Source: a virus. Taken from it: a stretch of 38,938 nucleotides of DNA. The DNA lies in IMG/VR virus record IMGVR_UViG_3300047284_000055, positions 1 through 38,938 of that record; one strand, written 5' to 3'. Shown piece by piece: positions 30,705 through 38,233 of the stretch (positions are counted from its first letter, which is position 1; each line of letters begins with the position of its first letter). A program made the position numbers and the translations under genes. The notes beneath the pieces were generated by a model, which was not told the origin of the DNA, did not search any database, and saw only the letters and a program-made list of their open reading frames with translations.

Positions 30705-33239
30705 ATGTTTACTGGTAGCGGAAAGGTTGATCAACCAACTACAACTGTTCCTGCATATGTTGAGGATGTATTTTCAACAAGTTTATATACAGGAACAGGA
30801 AACATTCAAACGATTAGCAATGGATTGGCACTTGGTGAATTTCCTGTTGTTTACCAAACGAGCATAACAGCAACGGCTTTTAATTCTAATATAGAAACGC
30901 AACAAGGAGATTTCATTATAGTTTTTATATTTGATCCAATATCACCAACTTGCACAATTAATGGATCATCTGTAACAGCAAATTCTACTAGGGTAGTAGA
31001 TTCAAATACGGTTTGTTTATTTATACAACAAGCAACAACATCATTCACCAGAATAATCACAAGTAGTGTGGCATTAGGAAGTATTACAATACTTCGCGGC
31101 CCAACATCTATGGCGATTGCTCGGAGTTTAACAGATACCGTAAATGATACTTTAAATTTATCTTCATATACGACAACTGGATTCGGTTTACTGTTGTTAA
31201 TGGACTCGGAGATTATTACCCCAACCATAAATGTGGATAACGGCTCATTCGCTATTTACAATGGAACAACGGCGAATTCTGTAGCAATATTTGGAATAAA
31301 CGGCAATGGTAATGGAACTCAACCAAGAACGGTATCTGGGCTAAGCACTAATGCTAGAACGGGTTACGCAATTGTTACTTTTGCAGGAGCAGGTACAGTA
31401 GTCGGCGATTCTGGACCTGCAACTAATGGTGGCATGGTATGGATAAAAAATCGTTCATTAAATTCTGATTATGCAATATATGATACGGTGCGCGCAGCAA
31501 CGTTTCAATTGTCATCAAATTTAACAGCGGCACAATCAACACAAACAGCCGGACTATTGTCTTTTAACACAAACAGTTTAAGCATTGGTTCCTTGGGAAC
31601 CATAAATGCAAGTACATCAAATTTTGTTGCATGGTCATTTGGGAAAAAAGAAAAATTTTTTGATGTTGTTACATATACTGGTAACGGATCGGTTCAAAAC
31701 ATTCCGCACAATCTCGGATCAACTCCGGGATGCATTATGATAAAAAGATTAAACGGAATTGCCAGTTGGTATGTTTATCATAGAAGTCTTGGTAATAATA
31801 ATGTTATAACTTTACCCGGATCAGCGGGAGCATTTACAGCAAACACTTGGAATTATACAAACCCTACAGAAACACAATTTACCGTTTCTGGAACAGGTGA
31901 TGCTGGATTAAATGGCGCAACATATGTGGCTTACATATTTGCTCACAATGCTGGTGGGTTTGGAGATGGTGGACAAGACAATATTATTACTTGTGGCGTT
32001 TATACTGGAAATGGTTCTAGTAATGGCCCTCAAATCAATTTAAATTACGAGCCTCAATGGGTTTTGATAAAAAATGCGGACGCAACTGGTAATTGGGTTA
32101 CGCAAAATAATATGACATCGGGATTCAATGCAGCAGGAAGTGATACCAGATATTTATTTGCAAATACAATAAACAACGAAAGTGTATCATCAAACACAGC
32201 ACTTATACCAAATGGGTTTGCTTTAACTACAAGCGACCAAAATTATAATAGTGCAAACAGGAATTACATTTATATAGCAATTCGTCGAGGTCCAATGAAA
32301 AAACCGGAATTGGGAATAAATGTATTAGGAATAATAGCAAGAAATGGTACTGGTACAAATGTTACGGTATCTGCTGGATTATTAACAGATTTAGCCATTA
32401 TAAAAAATACAGGTTCAGCATATCTACCAGCATGGTTTTCAAGGCCAACATCAAATTTTTATTTAGCATCATCTAGTGTTTCGGCACAAACTGCTGGTGG
32501 AGTCGCTGTTATTCAACCACAGCCTTTTGATGTTATGACAGGTATCAGAGTAGGATATTCATCAAATATAACTAATATAAGTGGCAATACATTTATAAAT
32601 TATTTATTTAAACGGTTTCCAGCAACATTCGATTTAGTTTGTGATACTGGAACAGGAACAGCACATTCAATTCCGCATAATTTAACAGTTGTTCCAGAAT
32701 TAATGATTCGTAAAAAACGAAATTCTGCGACAAATTCGGATTGGCTTGTTTGGCATTCATTATTTAGCGGAACTGATAAATTTTTATATTTAAATTTGCC
32801 AAATGCCGAAGCAACCGATAGTAATTTTTGGACATTAACGCCTCCAACGGCAAGCGTTTTTAATGTTGGAACAGGTTTAACAGCAAACAATGCAAATCAA
32901 ACTTTTATTACATGGTTATTTGCTACATTAACGAACGTTTCAAAGATTGGAAATTATACTGGTACAGCAGCATTACAAACAATTAATTGCGGATTTACAA
33001 CTGGCGCAAGATTTGTAATGATTAAGCGCATTGATTCAACTGGTGATTGGTATGTATGGGATAGTGCAAGCGGCATATCATCTGGAAATGATCCATATTT
33101 TTTATTGAATTCAACTGCGGCACAAGTTACAACAACAAATTATGTTGATGCAGATGCAACAGGATTTAAAATTACTGCAACAGCACCAGCAGCAATTAAC
33201 GCAAATGGCGGCACATTTATTTACCTTGCAATAGCGTGA
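30705..33239 (+). CDS. Large tail fibre protein, DUF7483-like repeats
   Basis: The 844-residue protein has repeated blocks of the type YTGNG-x-QNIPHNLGSTPG followed by a MIKR and W-V-W/Y segment. Copies are DVVTYTGNGSVQNIPHNLGS (near 325), VYTGNGSSNGPQINLNYEPQ (near 430), DTGTGTAHSIPHNLTVVPEL (near 645) and YTGTAALQTINCGF (near 750). This resembles DUF7483-type fibre domains, likely glycan-binding beta sandwiches. It is probably the main receptor-binding or virion decoration fibre. Function beyond adhesion is unknown. Confidence 0.82.
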   Translation: MFTGSGKVDQPTTTVPAYVEDVFSTSLYTGTGNIQTISNGLALGEFPVVYQTSITATAFNSNIETQQGDFIIVFIFDPISPTCTINGSSVTANSTRVVDSNTVCLFIQQATTSFTRIITSSVALGSITILRGPTSMAIARSLTDTVNDTLNLSSYTTTGFGLLLLMDSEIITPTINVDNGSFAIYNGTTANSVAIFGINGNGNGTQPRTVSGLSTNARTGYAIVTFAGAGTVVGDSGPATNGGMVWIKNRSLNSDYAIYDTVRAATFQLSSNLTAAQSTQTAGLLSFNTNSLSIGSLGTINASTSNFVAWSFGKKEKFFDVVTYTGNGSVQNIPHNLGSTPGCIMIKRLNGIASWYVYHRSLGNNNVITLPGSAGAFTANTWNYTNPTETQFTVSGTGDAGLNGATYVAYIFAHNAGGFGDGGQDNIITCGVYTGNGSSNGPQINLNYEPQWVLIKNADATGNWVTQNNMTSGFNAAGSDTRYLFANTINNESVSSNTALIPNGFALTTSDQNYNSANRNYIYIAIRRGPMKKPELGINVLGIIARNGTGTNVTVSAGLLTDLAIIKNTGSAYLPAWFSRPTSNFYLASSSVSAQTAGGVAVIQPQPFDVMTGIRVGYSSNITNISGNTFINYLFKRFPATFDLVCDTGTGTAHSIPHNLTVVPELMIRKKRNSATNSDWLVWHSLFSGTDKFLYLNLPNAEATDSNFWTLTPPTASVFNVGTGLTANNANQTFITWLFATLTNVSKIGNYTGTAALQTINCGFTTGARFVMIKRIDSTGDWYVWDSASGISSGNDPYFLLNSTAAQVTTTNYVDADATGFKITATAPAAINANGGTFIYLAIA

Positions 33240-33245
33240 GGCATT

Positions 33246-33686
33246 ATGGAAATAATAATCAAAAACACAGGTCAAGTGATTAGTGAAAAACAATTTAGAA
33301 ACTTGTTTCCTAATACAAGTTTCCCTGTTTATCTATCCAAAGAATTGTTAAATGATTTTGGTGCTGACGTAATATTGCAAGGTGTTCAACCGATTCCTAC
33401 CAAATATCAAATTGTGTATCGTGATGGTTACGAACAAATAAACAATCAATGGTTTACTAAATATGCCATTGAAAATATGAATGCCGAGGCTATAAAAAAT
33501 GCAGATGCAAATCAAGCAAGTGCTGTTCGGCAAAATAGAAATGAAAAACTCACAGCAAGCGATTGGACACAATTAGAAGATTCTCCAGTAAACAAAGCAG
33601 CATGGGCAGTATATCGTCAAGAATTAAGGGATATTACAACGCAACAAGGATTTCCTTGGGAAATTATTTGGCCCGAGGAACCATAA
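33246..33686 (+). CDS. Tail fibre assembly chaperone-like protein
   Basis: The 146-residue protein ends with RNEKLTASDWTQLED, VNKAAWAVYRQELRD and FPWEIIWPEEP. This is the signature of phage tail assembly chaperone (tail_APC) domains encoded after fibre genes. The N-terminal part (about 1-80) is a separate beta-rich region (FPNTSFPVYLSKELLNDFGAD; KYQIVYRDGYEQI). It would fold or attach the fibre encoded just before it. Confidence 0.82.
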   Translation: MEIIIKNTGQVISEKQFRNLFPNTSFPVYLSKELLNDFGADVILQGVQPIPTKYQIVYRDGYEQINNQWFTKYAIENMNAEAIKNADANQASAVRQNRNEKLTASDWTQLEDSPVNKAAWAVYRQELRDITTQQGFPWEIIWPEEP

Positions 33687-33688
33687 AA

Positions 33689-33922
33689 ATGGAAATTCAG
33701 TCATTAATTAATTTTGCAATGGCTACAGCAATTGGTATTGCTGGATGGTTTGCTCGTACATTGTGGGATGCTGTTAAAGAATTGCAAAATGATTTGCATA
33801 ACGTAGAAGTTCATTTGCCACATACTTATGTCAAGCAAGCAGAGATCAATGCAAGGTTTGACAAACTAGAAAATATGCTTGAGAAAGTTTTTGATCGATT
33901 GGATCAAAAGCAAGATAAATAA
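33689..33922 (+). CDS. Small membrane protein with coiled coil
   Basis: From the ATG at 33689, two bases after the fibre chaperone gene, the protein has 77 residues: a hydrophobic helix (about 6-20: LINFAMATAIGIAGWF) followed by heptads (LWDAVKELQNDLHNVEVHL; INARFDKLENMLEKVFDRLD). This architecture is common just before phage holin and lysin genes. A role as antiholin or spanin-like helper is possible. No lipobox is visible. Confidence 0.72.
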   Translation: MEIQSLINFAMATAIGIAGWFARTLWDAVKELQNDLHNVEVHLPHTYVKQAEINARFDKLENMLEKVFDRLDQKQDK

Positions 33923-33932
33923 CGGAGGCATT

Positions 33933-34355
33933 ATGTTTATGCTCGAGGCATTGCTAAACATTGGCGGCAAGTTAATAGACAAACTTATCCCCGATCCAGA
34001 ACAAAAAGCAAAAGCGCAATTAGAACTTGCGAAGATGGCGCAAGATGGCGAACTTGCGAAAATGGCAAACGAAACAGATTTGTTTAAGACTGAGCAAAAC
34101 AATCTGACGCAACGCCTACAGGCAGACATGGCAAGCGATTCATGGCTGTCTAAAAACATCAGGCCATTAACGTTGATTTACATTTTGGTTGCTTACCTAT
34201 TGCTTGCAATCGTTGACGCTTCTGTTGTGGATATTGCAGATTCGTTCGTTGAATTGCTTGGGCAATGGGGAATGTTGGTTATGTCGTTTTATTTTGGCGG
34301 TCGTACACTAGAAAAAATCATGGACATAAGAGGAAAAAATGACAGACAATTTTGA
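33933..34355 (+). CDS. Holin, 3TM gene-transfer-agent type
   Basis: From the ATG at 33933 (GGAGG site) the 140-residue protein has a soluble helical first half (IPDPEQKAKAQLELAKMAQ). Then comes WLSKNIRPLTLIYILVAYLLLAIV, continued by a second hydrophobic run ending SFYFGGRTLEK. This matches the GTA_holin_3TM pattern, in which the RP of IRPLTL is conserved. It would time lysis by permeabilising the inner membrane. Its end overlaps the endolysin start by 17 bases. Confidence 0.8.
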   Translation: MFMLEALLNIGGKLIDKLIPDPEQKAKAQLELAKMAQDGELAKMANETDLFKTEQNNLTQRLQADMASDSWLSKNIRPLTLIYILVAYLLLAIVDASVVDIADSFVELLGQWGMLVMSFYFGGRTLEKIMDIRGKNDRQF

Positions 34356-34875
34356 AGATGCATTGCATCATTTGTTGAAATCAGAAGGTGGTTTTACAAA
34401 CGACAGGCGAGATCCGGGAAATTCTTTGCCAGATGGTCGCGCTGGTTGCACGATGCTTGGTGTCACGCAAGCAACATGGGAATCCTATGTAGGTAAGCGC
34501 GTGACGCAAGAAAAAATGCAGCAACTTACACCAGCAGATGTTGCACCAATCTACCGTAAAAAGTATTGGGATGTGGTGCGCGGAGATGAACTCCCATCAG
34601 GATTAGATTATTTGATGTTCGACTTTGCCGTGAATGCTGGACCCGGACGCGCTATCAAAGTGATGCAATCTGCTTTGGGCGTTACCGTTGATGGTGTCAT
34701 TGGTCGCATCACAATGAAAGCAATTCAGGATGCCGATCCGGTACGCTTGATAGAAATTTTTAGCGATGCTAAAGAAGAATATTATCGTAGTCTAAAAACA
34801 TTTGAAACATTCGGCAAAGGATGGATTAATCGCATAACCGATGTGAAAAAATATGCCGTTGAAATGCTGGCTTAA
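34339..34875 (+). CDS. Endolysin, glycoside hydrolase family 108
   Basis: The 178-residue protein has the GH108 signature LLKSEGGFTNDRRDPG with the catalytic Glu16. DYLMFDFAVNAGPGRAIKVMQ follows, and then the C-terminal peptidoglycan-binding-like part GVTVDGVIGRITMKAI and RLIEIFSDAKEEYYRSL. It cleaves the glycan strands of peptidoglycan at the end of infection. There is no signal peptide, so it needs the holin. AGAGGAAAA is the ribosome site. Confidence 0.93.
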   Translation: MTDNFEDALHHLLKSEGGFTNDRRDPGNSLPDGRAGCTMLGVTQATWESYVGKRVTQEKMQQLTPADVAPIYRKKYWDVVRGDELPSGLDYLMFDFAVNAGPGRAIKVMQSALGVTVDGVIGRITMKAIQDADPVRLIEIFSDAKEEYYRSLKTFETFGKGWINRITDVKKYAVEMLA

Positions 34876-34934
34876 ATTGACAGTGCAAGCATCATTAACT
34901 TCAAACACGCAGCAGCAACAACAGCATAATATAT

Positions 34935-34954
34935 AAGAATCCAATCTTCTTTTT
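34935..34954 (+). terminator. Weak terminator between convergent gene sets
   Basis: AAGAA (34935-34939) pairs with TTCTT (34947-34951) around a 7-base loop and is followed by T residues. The stem is short and AT-only in part, but it lies exactly where the plus-strand lysis genes meet the minus-strand early genes. Confidence 0.4.
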
Positions 34955-34957
34955 GCA

Positions 34958-35161
34958 TTACGTTTCTATTGCATCACGGTTCTGTTTGAACAAATAATCA
35001 TTGCGATACTCGCTTGGTGGTGTCCATCCATATTTGCGCCAAACCGCTTGTACGTTTGCGCCAGAAGTCCATTTGAAATTATCAAGTGGATTCATTTTTT
35101 GATCGCCTTGATACGCATCAGGCACAATTAAATTTTCCCTACCTACAATTTTAAATTTCAT
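34958..35161 (-). CDS. Small phage hypothetical protein (67 aa)
   Basis: The 67-residue protein has NPLDNFKWTSGANVQAVWRK and YGWTPPSEYRNDYLFKQNR, a pattern seen in small proteins of other proteobacterial phages without known function. It is the last gene of the minus-strand early block. Its start overlaps the stop of the Ref-like gene by four bases, so translation is coupled. Confidence 0.7.
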   Translation of the reverse strand: MKFKIVGRENLIVPDAYQGDQKMNPLDNFKWTSGANVQAVWRKYGWTPPSEYRNDYLFKQNRDAIET

Positions 35162-35436
35162 AAATCCTCCTGCAAAAGTTTGTTAGTAATGTTTAGTAAT
35201 TCTTCCTCGGTTATGTTGTAACGAACTGCAAACGATTTCCTACCTAAACCATGAACACCAGTGTTTCCTCGGTGATGCTCTGGACATAATCCGATTACTG
35301 GTGATCTATCACGCTTCATGCCAAATCTTCTGATGTGATGTATTTCGCATGGCGTATTGGTATAGCCAAGATGCCGACACAAAATGCAGCCTAATGAGGC
35401 AACTGTTTCATAATGTTTTTTTAGGGTTGAATTCAT
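35158..35436 (-). CDS. Ref-like RecA-dependent nuclease (HNH superfamily)
   Basis: The 92-residue protein has LGCILCRHLGY with C17 and C20, then PCEIHHIRRFG with the His pair 33-34. IGLCPEHHRGNTGVHGLG follows, with C51, H54 and H55. This is the zinc and active-site pattern of the phage P1 Ref family of RecA-dependent nucleases. It is shorter than P1 Ref because it lacks the disordered N-terminus. It may cut DNA at RecA-coated displacement loops. It overlaps the 35408 gene by about 29 bases. Confidence 0.82.
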   Translation of the reverse strand: MNSTLKKHYETVASLGCILCRHLGYTNTPCEIHHIRRFGMKRDRSPVIGLCPEHHRGNTGVHGLGRKSFAVRYNITEEELLNITNKLLQEDL

Positions 35437-35896
35437 TTAGTGGCTTTAGATATTTTTGGGGCAATGAATAAAATGGACCATTGCCGATGTCATATATATT
35501 ATCTTCTACCAAAAATGTATGACGGTCAATCCACCCAATAACATCAACATGATCGTGATGTATTTCGCACAATATAAAAATGTCAGCGGGTTTAGTTCGT
35601 GACCATCCAACCGCGTTTAAGTTTCCTCCTTCTGTAGTGGTTGATTTAACATCAATAAAGTTTCCTTTATGAGAAGTTAAATCTGCTTCAAATTTTCTGT
35701 AATCACAATTCAAATCAAAATGTAGATTCAACATTTTGCTGACAGCATATTCCCCCCATACACCATCCAAAACAATTTGGAATGGTCGTTTGCTTGACTG
35801 AATCATTTCTGTAGTTCGTGATGAAGTTATTTCATAACGCCTACCTGCAACGAATTCCAATACCTGCATTTCGGTAATGGTCAGATAAATTTTCAT
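35408..35896 (-). CDS. PD-(D/E)XK nuclease-like protein
   Basis: The 162-residue protein contains VWGEYAVSKMLNLHFDL with Glu49 and later NFIDVKSTTTEGG with D82-x-K84. This is the order expected for a PD-(D/E)XK nuclease fold. The remaining strands WSRTKPADIFILCEI and VDVIGWIDRHTFLV fit the fold core, as in restriction-like enzymes. Substrate unknown; Holliday junction or branch-cutting activity would suit the neighbours. The start overlaps the stop of the upstream gene (ATGA). Confidence 0.68.
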   Translation of the reverse strand: MKIYLTITEMQVLEFVAGRRYEITSSRTTEMIQSSKRPFQIVLDGVWGEYAVSKMLNLHFDLNCDYRKFEADLTSHKGNFIDVKSTTTEGGNLNAVGWSRTKPADIFILCEIHHDHVDVIGWIDRHTFLVEDNIYDIGNGPFYSLPQKYLKPLNEFNPKKTL

Positions 35897-36249
35897 TGCG
35901 TTACTTTGTCTTGCATTCGATTACTGGCTTCGATGCTGCGCCATACTTCTATCTTTGCTTCGGCTGCAATCATCCACCAACGCAGATGCTCTGCAATTTC
36001 TACTGCGTTTTTTAACGTCTTTAAATGCGTTTGATATTTAATGTGAGCATATGCATAAGATTCTTTGGCTGATTCTGTTTTGTCAGCGCATTCACGCATC
36101 AATATTGCTTTCAAAGTTTTTCGATATTCCATCATGTAGGTTACATTTGCTTTTGCGTGAGCATATGCTTTTGCGTTGTTGCGTATGTAATCTAACGCTT
36201 CGTATGGATTAAGATTTTCTTTCGTTGTCGGTTCTGGTGGCTTGGACAT
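35893..36249 (-). CDS. Conserved phage helical protein
   Basis: I chose the ATG at 36249 because AAGGAGA lies eight bases before it; a frame extended to 36282 has no such site. The 118-residue protein is almost all helix. KAYAHAKANVTYMMEYRK, ESYAYAHIKYQTHLKTL and EHLRWWMIAAEAKIEVWRS form a pattern found in small early phage proteins of unknown function. The gene sits among replication and repair genes, so a DNA-related role is plausible but unproven. Confidence 0.72.
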   Translation of the reverse strand: MSKPPEPTTKENLNPYEALDYIRNNAKAYAHAKANVTYMMEYRKTLKAILMRECADKTESAKESYAYAHIKYQTHLKTLKNAVEIAEHLRWWMIAAEAKIEVWRSIEASNRMQDKVTQ

Positions 36250-36466
36250 TAAGCATTCTCCTTTTCGTGTCTTTTGTGGCATAGATACTGATACTTGTTT
36301 TGTCTATGCAATTCTTGCAACTCCATCCTCTGCTTGAATTTGGTTTCTTATATCCTCCTTCTATTGGTTGATGTCGTTGGCAGGAAGTACAGAATCTTTT
36401 GCCTTCATTCTTTAACAAATACTCCTGAACTGTTGAGATACCCTTTCCTATCTTTAATTTCATCAT
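36209..36466 (-). CDS. Zinc-finger-like small protein
   Basis: The protein (up to 85 residues) has CTSCQRHQPIEGG and GWSCKNC about 20 residues apart, a treble-clef or zinc-ribbon-type site. The start is uncertain. The ATG at 36466 overlaps the MazG-like gene by 62 bases, whereas a TTG at 36418 would start at LLKNEGKRF with AGGAG only three bases away. The C-terminus is basic. Its role is unknown; such small zinc proteins often bind DNA or replication enzymes. Confidence 0.62.
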   Translation of the reverse strand: MMKLKIGKGISTVQEYLLKNEGKRFCTSCQRHQPIEGGYKKPNSSRGWSCKNCIDKTSISIYATKDTKRRMLNVQATRTDNERKS

Positions 36467-36710
36467 ATGCGTGTTTTAAACATTGTGTTAAATCCAAGTC
36501 TTCAAGAGCAGCAACATTAATAAGGCATACAAGAACATCACCAAGTCCATCGATAATTGCGTCACGGTTTCGCTTGGTAATTGCGTCAGCCAGTTCACCC
36601 ATTTCTGAAAACGCTTTAAGCAATTGAGTTTTGCTATCGCTGTTTTCAATTATGCCTCGCGCCTCAGACCATCTAATTACTTCTAATTCAACTATGTTCC
36701 ATGTCATCAC
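36405..36710 (-). CDS. MazG-like nucleotide pyrophosphohydrolase
   Basis: The 101-residue protein has the MazG metal-binding order: KAFSEMGELADAI with E36 and E39, then IIDGLGDVLVCLINVAA with D54 and D58. MazG enzymes hydrolyse (d)NTPs to monophosphates, and phage forms may lower alarmones or sanitise nucleotides. In a phage predicted to modify its DNA, removal of unwanted nucleotides would fit, which is inference. It overlaps the genes on both sides. Confidence 0.8.
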   Translation of the reverse strand: MMTWNIVELEVIRWSEARGIIENSDSKTQLLKAFSEMGELADAITKRNRDAIIDGLGDVLVCLINVAALEDLDLTQCLKHAYDEIKDRKGYLNSSGVFVKE

Positions 36711-37107
36711 AAACCCTTTTCATTTTCAAAGTGGATAGAAGTACCGCTAATTTCTTTTTGTTTTCAGCAATTTGTTCAGGCGTTTGTTGTTCAGTAATCG
36801 CCAATGTATTTGGCGGCACATAATTCAAACGCATCAGTTCACAAAATTGCGGTAATGAAGGTGGATCAGGTGGCAAATGTTCTAATGTACGCTTGATGGT
36901 TTCTGGACTATTAGCATAACCAGCAAGTTTCCTACTCCAATGATCCATTGCATTACGAACACCGGCATCAGTACCGTCTGGCAATACTTGTCCGGTTTTC
37001 CACATATTTAAAAACCGGCTTCCATAATGTCCTTGCATAATGGCAAAAATTTTTTGAATCCAATTGGCAGGTAGCGAACGATTAGATGTCAATGATATGT
37101 CGTTCAT
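36688..37107 (-). CDS. Lambda P-like replication protein
   Basis: From the ATG at 37107 the protein has 139 residues. LPANWIQKIFAIMQGHYGSRFLNMW is followed by WSRKLAGYANSPETIKRTLEH and PPSLPQFCELMR. This resembles phage replication P-like proteins that load or recruit the host replicative helicase. I preferred this start over one at 37215 because it limits the overlap with the upstream gene to 26 bases, though its ribosome site (GAAAGAAA) is weak. It would pair with the YdaU-like protein as initiator and loader. Confidence 0.75.
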   Translation of the reverse strand: MNDISLTSNRSLPANWIQKIFAIMQGHYGSRFLNMWKTGQVLPDGTDAGVRNAMDHWSRKLAGYANSPETIKRTLEHLPPDPPSLPQFCELMRLNYVPPNTLAITEQQTPEQIAENKKKLAVLLSTLKMKRVCDDMEHS

Positions 37108-37753
37108 GTTGATTTCTTTCGTCACCAAAGATTGATCGAGCAGCGGCAAGACTTTTATCGTTGCCAACTTTTGTTTGTATCCACTCCGCTTTAAATCCTG
37201 TCCATCCGCGCTCACAACATAACTTCAACGCTGCTTCCAATGGCATCCCTGCTTTTGCTGCTTCCCTTGCAAAACCATTCATTGCAGTTTGAGTGATTGG
37301 TGCTTTCTTATTCTTCCTAAGTATTACGAAATCTTGCCATACAGAATCGCTCACTCCGTCAGGAGTGGCGTATATAGTTTTTTTATTGGTTACTGGTTTA
37401 TGGTTTATGGTTGCTATTGGGGCAGCAGTAGGGGGGCTATTGCCTCCCCATCTTTTTGCTGCGCCACGTTTACCGGCAGCAGCGTATTCTTTGTACTTTG
37501 CAATTTCTTCTTCGGCGCGGGTATTTATCCAACCAGCATCAGTCAAACTAAAAAAGTTTTCCAACACAAAATGCACTTCGGTAACGTGTTCACGCATACC
37601 AATTTTTCGCGCCAACGCTTCTACGCCAGTCATCAACGGCACTTCATGCAGGTAGTACTCATCTAGCAATCTGCGATACGCTAAATCCTCCATAAGCGAC
37701 AGGTTGCGCGTGTGACTGATGTAGTCGCCAATGTGGAACTGGTAATAGTTCAT
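37082..37753 (-). CDS. YdaU-type (DUF1376) replication protein
   Basis: The 223-residue protein begins with the DUF1376 pattern: YYQFHIGDYISHTRNLSLMEDLAYRRLLDEYYLHE (in two parts), with LARKIGMREHVTEVHFVLENFF after it. It then has a Lys/Gly-rich linker (AAAGKRGAAKRWGG) and a C-terminal helical part (DFVILRKNKKAPITQTAMNGF). Such proteins have a winged-helix N-terminus and act in phage replication initiation. AAGGAGG within the CACGAAAGGA leader gives a strong start, and the promoter at 37808-37780 lies just upstream. Confidence 0.82.
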   Translation of the reverse strand: MNYYQFHIGDYISHTRNLSLMEDLAYRRLLDEYYLHEVPLMTGVEALARKIGMREHVTEVHFVLENFFSLTDAGWINTRAEEEIAKYKEYAAAGKRGAAKRWGGNSPPTAAPIATINHKPVTNKKTIYATPDGVSDSVWQDFVILRKNKKAPITQTAMNGFAREAAKAGMPLEAALKLCCERGWTGFKAEWIQTKVGNDKSLAAARSIFGDERNQHERHIIDI

Positions 37754-37779
37754 ATGCCTCCTTTCGTGATGACGAGCGA

Positions 37780-37808
37780 ATTATGCAGTCGTAATACTTT
37801 GCTGACAA
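37780..37808 (-). promoter_or_regulatory. Sigma70-type promoter for the YdaU operon
   Basis: On the minus strand TTGTCA (37808-37803), 17 bases and CATAAT (37785-37780) form a near-consensus promoter at the very end of the RusA gene. The hexamers are identical to those of the ERF promoter at 38161-38189. Transcription would start near 37773, about 20 bases before the YdaU start codon. Confidence 0.65.
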
Positions 37809-38176
37809 GTCAATGGTTCGATACGAACTAAACACAATCCGTCTTTCCATATCGGTTTGCGAATTATTGTCAAATGATCTATTTGACTGTCATCATCAAA
37901 AGCACCGGCTTGACATAAAGAATCTAACAAACTTTTTACGTGGTTATCTATGTCGCGTTTCCGTCGGTCTGGCGCAAATAGTTCGACACGAACTTGTAAT
38001 CGCTGGTCGCCAAATCCTTTGTGATTGCTGCGTAGGAAAGCGTCAAAACAGTTTGTTTTAAACTCTTTCGCTTTTTTGGTAAGGAACCGATGCGATCCTT
38101 GAAATCCCCAATAGGTGTTAACTGAAGGAGGGAAAGGAACTCGCAGCATTAATGTTTTGCTTGTCACGTTATCCAT
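37781..38176 (-). CDS. rusA: RusA-type Holliday junction resolvase
   Basis: From the ATG at 38176 the protein has 131 residues. MLRVPFPPSVNTYWG is the RusA start, and KRDIDNHVKSLLDSL followed by AGAFDDDSQIDHL supplies the conserved catalytic Asp residues. It resolves four-way junctions from recombination and replication, which fits the exonuclease, ERF and SSB genes. A longer frame to 38215 would cross the ERF promoter and operator, so I rejected it. It is the first gene of the minus-strand block, divergent from ERF. Confidence 0.9.
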   Translation of the reverse strand: MDNVTSKTLMLRVPFPPSVNTYWGFQGSHRFLTKKAKEFKTNCFDAFLRSNHKGFGDQRLQVRVELFAPDRRKRDIDNHVKSLLDSLCQAGAFDDDSQIDHLTIIRKPIWKDGLCLVRIEPLTCQQSITTA

Positions 38177-38189
38177 GCTCACCCATAAT
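38161..38189 (+). promoter_or_regulatory. Sigma70-type promoter for the ERF recombination operon
   Basis: TTGTCA (38161-38166), a 17-base spacer and CATAAT (38184-38189) match consensus at five of six bases each. Transcription would start near 38196, directly at the palindrome 38197-38210. The -35 box and spacer overlap the first codons of the divergent RusA gene. Confidence 0.65.
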
Positions 38190-38196
38190 AATACTT

Positions 38197-38210
38197 CTGG
38201 CAGATGCCAG
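38197..38210. promoter_or_regulatory. Palindromic operator CTGGCA-GA-TGCCAG
   Basis: Six-base arms with a two-base centre form a perfect dyad at the predicted start of the ERF transcript and upstream of the divergent RusA gene. A repressor here would block the ERF promoter and could affect RusA expression. The binding protein is not identified. Confidence 0.5.
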
Positions 38211-38233
38211 TACACACGACACGAAAGGATAGT

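Noticed and set aside
30851-31228. 125-residue minus-strand frame inside the large fibre gene
   Set aside because: Long antisense frames are common opposite Thr/Ala-rich fibre genes; no motif or start signal supports it.
34878-34930. TTGACA and CATAAT boxes after the endolysin gene
   Set aside because: They are about 41 bases apart, too far for a sigma70 promoter, and lead into convergent genes.
36295-36627. Plus-strand frame of 110 residues opposite the MazG-like and zinc-finger genes
   Set aside because: It is Ser/Leu/Cys-rich shadow text opposite genes with clear motifs and has no ribosome site.
37289-37666. Plus-strand frames of 120-125 residues opposite YdaU
   Set aside because: They mirror the YdaU-type coding strand, which has the family pattern and a strong start.
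38177-38215. N-terminal extension of RusA to 38215
   Set aside because: It would place coding sequence over the ERF promoter and operator and has no ribosome site; RusA homology begins just after the ATG at 38176.
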